In this document: positions 42,810 to 54,164 of the stretch, piece after piece
Layout of the letters: each line of letters opens with the position of its first letter
How positions within the stretch are numbered: the stretch's first letter is position 1
NCBI GenBank assembly: GCA_009746045.1
Contig: RPFO01000219.1
Location: 408,501 to 468,500 of the forward strand
DNA length: 60,000 bases
Reading direction: 5' to 3'
Source of the DNA: Mesostigma viride
Taxonomy: Eukaryota; Streptophyta; Mesostigmatophyceae; Mesostigmatales; Mesostigmataceae
Made by a program: the position numbers and the translations under genes
The notes under the pieces: generated by a model
Database searches by the model: none
Told to the model about the DNA's origin: nothing
The model's input: the letters and a program-made list of their open reading frames with translations, nothing else

Positions 42810-45800
42810 CTTGCGTGCGCGGTGTATGTACGTGTTAATGCAGCCTCCCCTTGCGTGCGCAGTGTATGTCCATGTGTGGGCAGTTTCCCCTTGCGTGCGC
42901 GGTGTATGTACATGTTTTTGCACTCGCCCCTTGCGTGCATGGTGTATGTATGTGTGTGTGCAGCCGCCCCTTGCGTGCGCGGTGGATGTACGTGTGTGTG
43001 CAGCCACCCCTTTCGTGCGCGGTGTATGTACATGTGAGTGCCGTCGCCCCAAGCGTGCATTTTGTGTGTAAGTGTGTGTGCAGCAGCCCCTTGCGTGCGC
43101 GGTGTATGTACGTGTGTGTGCAGCCGCCCCGTGGTTGCGCGGTGGATGTACATGTGAGTGGAGCCGGTCCTTGCGTGGGCGGTGTATGTACGTGTGTGTG
43201 CAGCCGCCCCTTGCGTGCTTGGTGTGTGTACATGTAAGTGCAGCCGCCCCTTGCGTGCGCGGTGTATGTACGTGTGTGTGCAGCCGTCCCTTGCGTGCGC
43301 GGTGTGTGTACGTGTGTGTGCAGCCGCCCCTTGCGTGCATGGTGAGTGTAAGTGTGTGTGCAGCAGCCCCTTGCGTGCGCAGTGTATGTACGTGTGTGTG
43401 CAGCCGCCCCTTGCGTGCGCGGTGTGTGTACTGTTTGTGCATGCCGGCCCTTGCGTGCATGGTGTGTGTACGTGTGTGTGCAGCCGCCCCTTGCATGGGC
43501 GGTGTATGTACAATTGAGTGCAGCCGGCCCTTGCGTGCGCGGTGGATGTACATGTGTGGGCAGTTGCTCCTTGCGTGCGCGGTGTATGTACATGTGTTTG
43601 CACTCGCCCCTTGCGTGCGCGGTGGATGTACATGTGTGTGCAGCCGAACCTTGCGTGCATGGTGTGTGTACCTGTGCGTGAAGTCGCTCCTTGCGTGCAT
43701 GGTGTGTGTACGTGTGTGTGCAGCCGCCCCTTGCGTGCATGGTGTATGTACATGTGAGTGCCGTTGCCCCAAGCGTGCATTGTGTGTGTAAGTGTGTGTG
43801 CAGCCGGCCCTTGCGTGCATGGTGTGTGTACATGTGAGTGCAGCCGGCCCTTGCGTGCATGGTGTGTGTACGTGTGTGTGCAGTTGCCCCTTGCGTGCGC
43901 GGTGTATGTACGTGTGTGTGCAGCCGGCCCTTGCGTGCGCGGTGTGTGTACATGTGTGGGCAGTTGCCCCTTGCGTGCGCGGTGGATGTACGTGTGTGTG
44001 CATGCCGGCAATTGCGTGCAAGGTGTGTGTACGTGTGTGTGCAGCCGCCCCTTGCGTGCGCGGTGTATGTACGTGTGTGTGCAGCCGCCCCTTGGGTGCG
44101 CGGTGTATGTACGTGTGTGTGCAGCCGCCCCGTGGTTGCGCGGTGGATGTACATGTGAGTGCAGCCGTCCCTTCCGTGCATGGTGTGTACGTGTGTGTGC
44201 AGTTGCCCCTTGCGTGCGCAGTGTATGTACGTGTGTGTGCATGCCGGCCCTTGCGTGCATGGTGTATGTACGTGTGTGTGCAGCCGGCCCTTGCGTGCAT
44301 GGTGTGTGTACATGTGTGTTCATCCTTGTCCTTGCGTGCATGGTGTATGTACATGTGGGTGCAGGCGCCCCTTGCGTGCGCGGTGGATGTACATGTGCGG
44401 GCAGTGGGTGTGTGTGCATGCCAGCAATTGCGTGCATGGTGTGTGTACGTGTGTGTGCAGCCGCCCCTTGCGTGCGCAGTGTATGTACATGTGAGTGCAG
44501 CCGCCCCAAGCGTGCGCGGTGTGTGTACATGTGTGTGCAGTTGCCCCTTGCGTGCGCGGTGGATGTACGTGTGTGTGCATGCCGGCAATTGCGTGCATGG
44601 TGTGTGTACGTGTGTGTTCAGCCGCCCTTGCGTGCGCGGTGTGTGTACGTGTGTGTGCACTCGCCCCTTGCGTGCGCGGTGGATGTACATGTGTGTGCAG
44701 CCGCCCCTTGCGTGCATGGTGTATGTACGTGTGTGTGCAGCCGCCCCTTGCGTGCGCGGTGTATGTACGTGTGTGTGCAGCCGTCCCTTGCGTGCGCGGT
44801 GTGTGTACGTGTGTGTGCAGCCGCCCCATGCGTGCATGGTGAGTGTAAGTGTGTGTGCAGCCGGCCCTTGCGTGCGCGGTGTGTGTACATGTGAGTGCAG
44901 CCGCCCCAAGCGTGCGCGGTGTATGTACATGTGTGTGCAGTTGCCCCTTGCGTGCGCGGTGGATGTACGTGTGTGTGCATGCCGGCCCTTGCGTGCGCGG
45001 TGTGTGTACATGTGTGGGCAGTTGCCCCTTGCGTGCGCGGTGGATGTACGTGTGTGTGCATGCCGGCAATTGCGTGCAAGGTGTGTGTACGTGTGTGTGC
45101 AGCCGCCCCTTGCGTGCGCGGTGTATGTACGTGTGTGTGCAGCCGCCCCTTGCGTGCGCGGTGTATGTACGTGTGTGTGCAGCCGCCCCGTGGTTGCGCG
45201 GTGGATGTACATGTGAGTGCAGCCGTCCCTTCCGTGCATGGTGTGTACGTGTGTGTGCAGTTGCCCCTTGCGTGCGCAGTGTATGTACGTGTGTGTGCAT
45301 GCCGGCCCTTGCGTGCATGGTGTATGTACGTGTGTGTGCAGCCGGCCCTTGCGTGCATGGTGTGTGTACATGTGTGTTCATCCTTGTCCTTGCGTGCATG
45401 GTGTATGTACATGTGGGTGCAGGCGCCCCTTGCGTGCGCGGTGGATGTACATGTGCGGGCAGTGGGTGTGTGTGCATGCCAGCAATTGCGTGCATGGTGT
45501 GTGTACGTGTGTGTGCAGCCGCCCCTTGCGTGCGCAGTGTATGTACATGTGAGTGCAGCCGCCCCAAGCGTGCGCGGTGTGTGTACATGTGTGTGCAGTT
45601 GCCCCTTGCGTGCGCGGTGGATGTACGTGTGTGTGCATGCCGGCAATTGCGTGCATGGTGTGTGTACGTGTGTGTGCAGCCGCCCCTTGCGTGCGCGGTG
45701 TGTGTACGTGTGTGTGCACTCGCCCCTTGCGTGCGCGGTGGATGTACATGTGTGTGCAGCCGCCCCTTGCGTGCATGGTGTATGTACGTGTGTGTGCAGC

Positions 45801-48329
45801 CGCCCTTTGCGTGCGCGGTGTATGTACGTGTGTGTGCAGCCGTCCCTTGCGTGCGCGGTGTGTGTACGTGTGTGTGCAGCCGCCCCATGCGTGCATGGTG
45901 AGTGTAAGTGTGTGTGCAGCCGGCCCTTGCGTGCGCGGTGTGTGTACATGTGAGTGCAGCCGCCCCAAGCGTGCGCGGTGTGTGTACATGTGTGTGCAGT
46001 TGCCCCTTGCGTGCGCGGTGGATGTACGTGTGTGTGCATGCCGGCCCTTGCGTGCATGGTGTGTGTACGTGTGTGTGCAGCCGCCCCTTGCGTGCGCGGT
46101 GTGTGTACGTGTGTGTGCACTCGCCCCTTGCGTGCGCGGTGGATGTACATGTGTGTGCAGCCGCCCCTTGCGTGCATGGTGTATATGTACGTGTGTGTGC
46201 AGCCGCCCCTTGCGTGCGCGGTGTATGTACGTGTGTGTGCAGCCGGCCCTTGCGTGCATGGTGTGTGTACGTGTGTGTGCAGCCGCCCCTTGCGTGCGCG
46301 GTGTATGTACGTGTTAATGCAGCCTCCCCTTGCGTGCGCAGTGTATGTCCATGTGTGGGCAGTTGCCCCTTGCGTGCGCGGTGTATGTACATGTTTTTGC
46401 ACTCGCCCCTTGCGTGCATGGTGTATGTATGTGTGTGTGCAGCCGCCCCTTGCGTGCGCGGTGGATGTACGTGTGTGTGCAGCCACCCCTTTCGTGCGCG
46501 GTGTATGTACATGTGAGTGCCGTCGCCCCAAGCGTGCATTTTGTGTGTAAGTGTGTGTGCAGCAGCCCCTTGCGTGCGCGGTGTATGTACGTGTGTGTGC
46601 AGCCGCCCCGTGGTTGCGCGGTGGATGTACATGTGAGTGGAGCCGGTCCTTACGTGGGCGGTGTATGTACGTGTGTGTGCAGCCGCCCCTTGCGTGCGTG
46701 GTGTGTGTACATGTGTGTGCAGTTGCCCCTTGCGTGCATGGTGTGTGTACGTGTGTGTGCATGCCGGCCCTTGCGTGCATGGTGTGTGTACGTGTGTGTG
46801 CAGCCGCCCCTTGCGTGCATGGTGAGTGTAAGTGTGTGTGCAGCAGCCCCTTGCGTGCGCAGTGTATGTACGTGTGTGTGCAGCCGCCCCTTGCGTGCGC
46901 GGTGTGTGTACTGTGTGTGCATGCCGGCCCTTGCGTGCATGGTGTGTGTACGTGTGTGTGCAGCCGCCCCTTGCATGGGCGGTGTATGTACAATTGAGTG
47001 CAGCCGGCCCTTGCGTGCGCGGTGGATGTACATGTGTGGGCAGTTGCCCCTTGCGTGCGCGGTGTATGTACATGTGTTTGCACTCGCCCCTTGCGTGCGC
47101 GGTGGATGTACATGTGTGTGCAGCCGAACCTTGCGTGCATGGTGTGTGTACCTGTGCGTGAAGTCGCTCCTTGCGTGCATGGTGTGTGTACGTGTGTGTG
47201 CAGCCGCCCCTTGCGTGCATGGTGTATGTACATGTGAGTGCCGTTGCCCCAAGCGTGCATTGTGTGTGTAAGTGTGTGTGCAGCCGGCCCTTGCGTGCAT
47301 GGTGTGTGTACATGTGAGTGCAGCCGGCCCTTGCGTGCATGGTGTGTGTACGTGTGTGTGCAGTTGCCCCTTGCGTGCGCGGTGTATGTACGTGTGTGTG
47401 CAGCCGGCCCTTGCGTGCGCGGTGTGTGTACATGTGTGGGCAGTTGCCCCTTGCGTGCGCGGTGTATGTACGTGTGTGTGCATGCCGGCAATTGCGTGCA
47501 AGGTGTGTGTACGTGTGTGTGCAGCCGCCCCTTGCGTGCGCGGTGTATGTACGTGTGTGTGCAGCCGCCCCTTGGGTGCGCGGTGTATGTACGTGTGTGT
47601 GCAGCCGCCCCGTGGTTGCGCGGTGGATGTACATGTGAGTGCAGCCGTCCCTTCCGTGCATGGTGTGTACGTGTGTGTGCAGTTGCCCCTTGCGTGCGCA
47701 GTGTATGTACGTGTGTGTGCATGCCGGCCCTTGCGTGCATGGTGTATGTACGTGTGTGTGCAGCCGGCCCTTGCGTGCATGGTGTGTGTACATGTGTGTT
47801 CATCCTTGTCCTTGCGTGCATGGTGTATGTACATGTGGGTGCAGGCGCCCCTTGCGTGCGCGGTGGATGTACATGTGCGGGCAGTGGGTGTGTGTGCATG
47901 CCAGCAATTGCGTGCATGGTGTGTGTACGTGTGTGTGCAGCCGCCCCTTGCGTGCGCGGTGTGTGTACGTGTGTGTGCACTCGCCCCTTGCGTGCGCGGT
48001 GGATGTACATGTGTGTGCAGCCGCCCCTTGCGTGCATGGTGTATGTAAGTGTGTGTGCAGCCGCCCCGTGGTTGCGCGGTGGATGTACATGTGAGTGCAG
48101 CCGTCCCTTGCGTGCGCGGTGTGTGTACGTGTGTGTGCAGCCGCCCCATGCGTGCATGGTGAGTGTAAGTGTGTGTGCAGCCGGCCCTTGCGTGCGCGGT
48201 GTGTGTACATGTGAGTGCAGCCGCCCCAAGCGTGCGCGGTGTGTGTACATGTGTGTGCAGTTGCCCCTTGCGTGCGCGGTGGATGTACGTGTGTGTGCAT
48301 GCCGGCCCTTGCGTGCATGGTGTGTGTAC
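42810..48329. repeat. 40-bp minisatellite, block 4
   Basis: About 138 units. The stretch 42810-44400 is repeated at about 46289-47880 with an offset of 3479 bp and few differences; a 26-bp-shortened unit containing GCGGGCAGTGGGTGTG recurs at about 41090, 44400, 45460 and 47880. Ends where the split-direct-repeat element starts. Confidence 0.97.
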
Positions 48330-48642
48330 TTTGTGAGCTCACGCTCGTTCTATCTATGACCTGCGGAAGTCTCAAAGGGGGAGGGGAGGCCGCAGTAGAC
48401 AGGTCTGACTAGGTAGCCAGTACTAGGGGGGGGGTACGGTGTTGTGGGGGGGGGTACCGGGGACGGTACTGTGGACCGGGTCCAATTTGTGTTGTGGACC
48501 GGGGGCAGTCCTGTGGACCGGGGACGGCGCGGCGCCACTGGCCTGTTGGTCAGTGGGCTGGCGTCCGTCACCCCACCTACGACTAGGTAGACGGTGGATA
48601 CTTAGGGTTGTGGCGGGGCAACAACCACTCCTCTTTGCAGCT
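48330..48642 (+). repeat. Split direct repeat A1
   Basis: Starts TTTGTGAGCTCACGCTCG and ends CTCTTTGCAGCT. Includes G-rich runs and repeated TGTGGACCGGG words. Confidence 0.9.
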
Positions 48643-48974
48643 GTGTCGACGGCCCACTGACGGCGTGTGTGCACTGCTATGGCGGTGCCGAATGTAAATC
48701 ACAGCTACCGGCCTCCGAATTATTATTCGGGGGCCTGTTTTATTTAAGGTTATGACGGCTGCGCGACGGGGGTCGGCAGCACCCCAATAACTTGCCGTTC
48801 GAAGTGCAGGCGGTAGCTGCCAGTGCCAGATTGCTTTATTTCTGCTGCGTTGTACTCGCCACCCCGGGCTCGCGGGAGGGGTCTGGATAGACGCGGGAGT
48901 GACTCTTGATCGGACAACTAAAGCGGGGCAGTCGTGGTGCTAGGGTGGCAACAGCTACAGGCGGAGGGGGAATA
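48643..48974. other. Split-direct-repeat element interior, left part
   Basis: 332 bp between A1 and the nested element. Contains a hairpin-like CCTCCGAATTATTATTCGG stretch followed by a T-rich segment. No gene is recognised. It ends with the TA target dinucleotide. Confidence 0.5.
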
Positions 48975-49214
48975 CAGTACCAACCCGCGGTAACGCAACT
49001 AGTTACGCAACAATGGTACTTTCCACGGCGACCGATCGAATGTTTGTTGCGTAACTACCAAGGACCGATACGGCCCAAAGTGGTGGCGAATTTCGTACTT
49101 GAAGTTCCGCACGAGACAGACTGACAGACTTGTTACGAGCTGACCACCGGCCCAACACGTAATGTACCTACAGAAGTACAGAACGTAAAAGGGGCCTGGC
49201 TGTGTAGTGTATAC

Positions 49215-49894
49215 GTGCGAAGGTGGCCATGGCGGTGCGCGTTCCATGAAAACTTGCCTAATTTGTCGGCCGAAATGCAAAAAAGTTATGGAGATCGATG
49301 CTGTATGAAAGATACTCCAAAAGATGTTTTGTTGACGAAATATGCATTAGGTATGAAAGACCGCTGCCCTTCTTTAACCCACGGTTGCGAGGGGGTCTGA
49401 TTCGCAAATCTGGCCGCGATGAATATATTAGATTGGCTTCTTGCCAGAGTGATAGCCAAGATTCCTGGTATTGAACGACGCAGAAGGGAGGGGTTTAAAG
49501 TGAGGAAATAGGAATCAAGCGAATTAGCTTTGATTTGTGGCCATTTCCGGTTTCCTTCGGAGGTAAAGTAAGCAGGCCTGCGCGAAGCGCATTCCAGCCT
49601 GCCATGGTTAACTCGCTTTCCTCGCGTGCCAGGCAGGTAATCAGGCCTGCTGCGGAAGGCTCTTTTTCTGCACCTCATCTACCAATCTGTTTGCGCTTGA
49701 ACAGTCCGTTATGGCTTGGTTTTAGCGTCATCTCCGGGATGTTCTTACCGTTTTGTTCGCCGTTTTGTTTCCTCGCCAAATTTCCCGCAGCTTTTGCTAT
49801 TTTGACTAACGTTTCCGGTGGCGTGCTTGTAAGATTGTCGAGAACTGGCCAGGAAGACATTGATTTTGCTGCACGTGCTTCATTTATTTTTTAA
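49215..49894. other. Weak coding candidates near the left end of the nested element
   Basis: A plus-strand frame containing LSAEMQKSYGDRCCMKDTPK (49215-49400), a minus-strand frame of 130 codons (49286-49678) and a plus-strand frame of 119 codons (49535-49894) overlap. None has a known motif. One could be an exon of a lost transposase, but nothing in the sequence decides this. Confidence 0.2.
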
Positions 49895-50159
49895 AGTTTG
49901 TATTAGAGAGTCTATATTGCGTAGTCAGGAAACCGACCTGACCTGCCTGGTGGCGGCGTCCTTGTTCCAAGAAGCGTGCAAAAGACTGGTCAGTTTCTAG
50001 GCGTTATTGCTGTTATTAACGGCATTGCTACATTTTAATCAGATTTTACTTTTCTCAGCATGCCATCTGCAAATTTTGTGGTCCATGCCTTACATGCATT
50101 CAGGCGTGCTGAATGCCTTGTAATCCATAAGCCCCGTGCTTTGTGGATGGTGGTTGGAC

Positions 50160-50725
50160 ATTACTGTAGGAGGTGATGGCGTATGTGCGTGGATGGTGCT
50201 TGAATGGTGGGGGGCTGCAGCAATGCGTGTGTGGATGGTGGTTGGATGGCGAGGGATTGCTGCCATGCATGCACTAATGGTTGTTTGATGGTGGTGGGCT
50301 GCAGCCATGTGTGCGTGGATGATGGTTGGATGGTGGGGGGTTGCAGCCATGTGTTGTGCGTGGATGGTGGTTGGATTGTGGGGGGTTCAGCCATGCATGC
50401 GTGGATGGTGGTTGGATGGTGAGGTTTTGCTGCCATGCATGCGTGCCGATGGTGGTTTGATGGTGGGGGGTTGCAGCCATGTGTGCGTGGATGGTGGTTG
50501 GAAGATGGGGGGTTGCAGCCATGTGTGCGTGGATGGTGGTTGGATGGTGGGGGGTGCAGCCATGCATGCGTGGATGGTGGTTGGATGGTGGGGGGATGCT
50601 GCCATGCATGCATTAATGGTTGTTTGATGGTGGTGGGCTGCAGCCATGTGTGCGTGGATGATGGTTTGATAGTGGGGGGTTGCAGCCATGCGTGCGTGGA
50701 TGGTAGTTGGATGATGGGGGTGTAG
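50160..50725. repeat. About 42-bp minisatellite, GTGGATGGTGG-rich
   Basis: Units of the form GTGTGCGTGGATGGTGGTTG, GATGGTGGGGGGTTGCAGCC, AT recur about a dozen times with variants (CATGCATGCG, TTTGATGGTGGTGGGC). The same unit occurs in reverse complement at 51255-51440. Confidence 0.9.
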
Positions 50726-50829
50726 GGAGTCCTTGATGGTGGGGATGTAGGGACTTCTTGATACTTCTAAGTCATGGATTATAATTAATGGATTAAAGTA
50801 AGCTTACTGATTAAATGAGACGAAATTTA

Positions 50830-51190
50830 GTTCAATTGACAATTGACAATTGACAATTGAATTGACAATTCAATTGACAATTCAATTGACAATTCAATTG
50901 ACAACTCAATTGACAATTCAATTGACAACTCAATTGACAATTCAATTGACAATTCAATTGACAATTCAATTCAATTCAATTCAATTCAATTCAATTCAAT
51001 TCAATTCAATTCAATTCAATTCAATTCAATTCAATTCAATTCAATTCAATTCAATTCAATTCAATTCAATTCAATTCAATTCAATTCAATTCAATTCAAT
51101 TCAATTCAATTCAATTCAATTCAATTCAATTCAATTCAATTCAATTCAATTCAATTCAAGTCAGTTCAGTTCAATTCAATTCTATTCAAT
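50830..51190. repeat. CAATTGA-type and (ATTCA)n microsatellites
   Basis: 50830-50965 consists of CAATTGA and ACAATT words rich in the palindrome CAATTG; 50966-51165 is an almost perfect (ATTCA)n run. It lies between the two opposite minisatellite blocks. Confidence 0.95.
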
Positions 51191-51254
51191 TTAAATAATT
51201 CAATTCAACTTCGCATAGTCTAGCCGTAAATTTCTTGGATCATGAACAATGGGC

Positions 51255-51455
51255 AGTTGCAACCACCATCCATGCACGCATGGCTGCACCCCCCACCATC
51301 CCACCACCATCCACGCATGCATGGCTGCAACCCCCCACCATCCCACCACCATCCATGCACACATGGCAGCAAATCCTCACCATCCAACCACTATTTATCC
51401 ACGCACGCTAGCTGCAGCCCCCAACCATCCAACCATCACAACCCTAAACCCTAAA
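51255..51455. repeat. Inverted block of the 42-bp minisatellite, with telomere-like end
   Basis: Reverse-complement units (ATGGCTGCA, CCCCCCACCATCC, ACCACCATCC) mirror those of 50160-50725. At the right end AACCCTAAACCCTAAACAG contains two plant-type telomere heptamers. Confidence 0.85.
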
Positions 51456-51524
51456 CAGTTGTAAGCCCAGCTCAGCATCTTATAATCCTCCTCCTCCTGG
51501 CTAAACTGTTTATTTTGACATGAC

Positions 51525-51797
51525 ATGGCCAGCATACTGACTGGCACATTATGCCCATGGTTTGTCACCAAGATTTTCTATCACCCGTATAAGCTTGAAA
51601 GCACCCTTGAAGCAGCCCATGGCCAAACAATCACGCAATATGAACGTAGCAAAAGAATAAATAACATCTATGAATGTTATTCAACGCATTTAGCGTTAGA
51701 AACATGCACTACCACACCATGGTGTGGCATTTGCATGGTAAAAAAAGAGGGCTTTAGAGAGGGCCAGGCAACGGTCGAGAAAGATCATCAAGGCTGA
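51525..51797 (+). other. Unrecognised 90-codon frame
   Basis: An ATG-initiated frame with a non-repetitive composition (segments FVTKIFYHPYKLESTLEAA and GICMVKKEGFREGQ). It has no motif I recognise, no visible intron signals were worked out, and it lies alone between repeats. Real coding status is doubtful. Confidence 0.15.
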
Positions 51798-52315
51798 AAA
51801 GTGACAACGCCTCACAAGATTAAATTCATTTACAAACGTCAGGAAACCATGGGGGAACGATAAACCAGCCATACCTTGCATGGCTAACGTTACCTTGGCC
51901 CAGGCAGTGCCCGCAAAAGCGGCACTTTGCGGCACACAAGCTGTGATGTGACAGGGTGGTCAAAATCGTCACATCTTTACTGCCGCTGCCTATATTCAAC
52001 GACGATGCATGATAACAAGTAATTAAATAAACCTAGACACCCGCCGGGTTGCGCCGTAAAGCACTTGTAGTAATCAATTCCGTCGAACCTGCCTGATCGC
52101 AGTTTTTCCCAGCAAGAACACTGACGGCACGTGGTAAATCGCATCCCCGCGAGCTAAAAATTGATCCGAATCATATTTGGGACGTATAAGCTCTATTTCC
52201 TGAGTTTGGCCGGGAAATTCGTCCGCAAACGTACAGTAAATTGCAAGCACGGGTGCAAAGCCGCCATGGCTAAGTCGTGCATTTCCGAAACGCGCACGGT
52301 GCCAATTCACGCACT

Positions 52316-52700
52316 TCAGGTTGCACGGTGTGGTCGTGCGATTCTGAGAAGTGCGCACCCGGGGGGAAACCGGCCCCTTGCGCACTCCCTAGTTACGCAC
52401 TCCCTAGTAAAGTCGATAGATTGCGTACCTACACCTTTGGAAATGGCATTGTTTTCTTTCAAACGCACACTCCAGGTTGCGCGCGGTGTGGTTGTGCGAT
52501 TCTGAGAAGTGCGCACCCGGGGGGAAACCGGCCCCTTGCGCACTCCCTAGTTACGCACTCCCTAGTAAAGTCGATAGATTGCGTACCTACACCTTTGGAA
52601 ATGGCATTGTTTTCTTTCAAACGCACACTCCAGGTTGCGCGCGGTGTGGTCGTGCGATTCTGAGAAGTGCGCACCCGGGGGAAAACCGGCCCCTTGAGCA
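52316..52700. repeat. 159-bp tandem repeat, about 2.5 copies
   Basis: CGATTCTGAGAAGTGCGCAC occurs at 52338, 52497 and 52656, spacing 159 bp. The unit also contains TTACGCACTCCCTAGTAAAG and CCTTTGGAAATGGCATTG. Copies are almost identical. Confidence 0.92.
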
Positions 52701-52910
52701 CGCAAGTCGGTAGATTGCGTACCTTGGGAGACGGCATTATTAGTACTTACATATGTGTCAGAGACGGTATTAGTACATAAGTGTCAGATGAGGGTACACA
52801 TGTATCGGCTTCGTTGTGGATCACGCCACTAAAATGACTAAATACAGTAAGCTTACATACCAAGCGCCGACACTTAGCGTGTGGCATGGCAGTACATAGA
52901 CCGAAGTGGA

Positions 52911-52941
52911 GCGTGACCCACAACGACGTTGTGGGTCACGC
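52911..52941. repeat. Perfect palindrome, first copy
   Basis: 15-bp arms GCGTGACCCACAACG and the exact complement around one central A. It sits in a repeat unit of about 90 bp that starts near TACCAAGCGCCGACAC. Confidence 0.9.
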
Positions 52942-53000
52942 CACCACATAGATGTAGATACCAAGCGCCGACACGGCGTGTGGCAGTAGACCGAAGTGGA

Positions 53001-53031
53001 GCGTGACCCACAACGACGTTGTGGGTCACGC
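53001..53031. repeat. Perfect palindrome, second copy
   Basis: Identical to 52911-52941, in the next copy of the same 90-bp unit. A degenerate half site TTGTGGATCACGCCAC is at about 52814. Confidence 0.9.
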
Positions 53032-53380
53032 CACTAGCTACATACCAACGACACTTTCCGGTGAAATGGGTGTTAGTTTATTTCCATATAACAGTTAAGG
53101 TGACCCAGGTATGCCAAAAATAGCCTGAAATGCCTAGTTTTACCAACGACACTTAGCGTGTGGCAGACTGGTAGTAGAGCATGTACCGGGCTGTTTCTAC
53201 TACATAATACACCCGGCGTGTACACCTGTGTACACCCGTAGTGTACACCCGTGTGCACCCACTTACAGGCGGACTTGTGGATGATCAATTATATTTGTTC
53301 CTTTTAAAAATGATGATTTAATGTTTATAAATTGCAAGCTAAGATCAAGTGATAATGTATTGTAATTGTTGTACTATCTC

Positions 53381-53462
53381 CGACAGGACAACAGCTATCT
53401 ATCAATGACCGACAGGACAAACAGCTATCTATCATCATTGATAGATAGCTGTTGTCCTGTCG
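53381..53462. repeat. 28-bp perfect inverted repeat with an internal third copy
   Basis: Left arm 53381-53408 (starts CGACAGGACAACAGC), right arm 53435-53462, exact complements. The 26-bp loop holds another direct copy of the left arm with one extra A. Confidence 0.9.
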
Positions 53463-54164
53463 TACGTACACGTGTATGTAGTATGTAATGCGTGCGCCGG
53501 ACGAGGGTACACGCCGGTTCACGATGATCAAGTGTGAAAAATACGTACACCGCGCCCACAAATTTTTTGGTACATGCACGTTATGCACGTCCGATCCACG
53601 ATTAGTACTTTACATATTAATGTGAGGATTTCGCACAAGCCATCGTCAATGATGCTATGCTTTCAGTACATATAAACAGTCCAAGCGAACACATTATATT
53701 TCATGAGCCTGTCGGGCAAAATTAATTTTGGCGTGTATGCCAAATTTTAACACGTCGATATGCCATGGCGGCTGTACGTACCGGTGGCAGCCCTTACGCA
53801 CCTTTCGTAAATACGAGGAAGCCAGACGTAAATAACTGAGGATCGAATTTCAGACTTCTGACTTCCGCCGCATCCTTTTTAACCGCAACGCGTCAGTTCA
53901 TTATTGGCCCCTACATCGAGGGTACCCCATGTTTGTTGCGTTTCTCCCCGTTTCTCCCTCGTTGCGGAACCGCAAAATCGGTGAGTGCCACTTGCGGAAC
54001 TGGCTATGGCGATTCTTCCTGACCCCGTATCTTTCTGTAGACATAAGCTTTTACGCAACGGAAGGTGGCGTTGGATAGCCCTACACTTCCTTCATATAAA
54101 TACGTCATTTAATTTTTTTTGATTAGTTGCGTAACTAGTTGCGTTACCGCGGGTTGGTACTGTA

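Larger units (their letters stand above)
48975..54162. mobile_element. TIR DNA transposon-like element nested in the split-direct-repeat element
   Basis: Perfect 37-bp terminal inverted repeats (48975-49011 and 54126-54162), starting CAGTACCAACCCGCGG, are flanked on both sides by TA (48973-48974 and 54163-54164). CAGT ends plus a TA duplication are typical of the Tc1/mariner/pogo superfamily. The 5188-bp interior has only short frames (49286-49678 minus, 49535-49894 plus, 51525-51797 plus) without a recognisable DDE transposase, so it is probably non-autonomous or decayed. Much of the interior is made of tandem repeats and palindromes listed separately. Confidence 0.75.

Noticed and set aside
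50090-50725. Frames of 100 to 150 codons rich in His/Pro/Thr or Gly/Trp/Met
   Set aside because: Translations of the 42-bp minisatellite in different phases.
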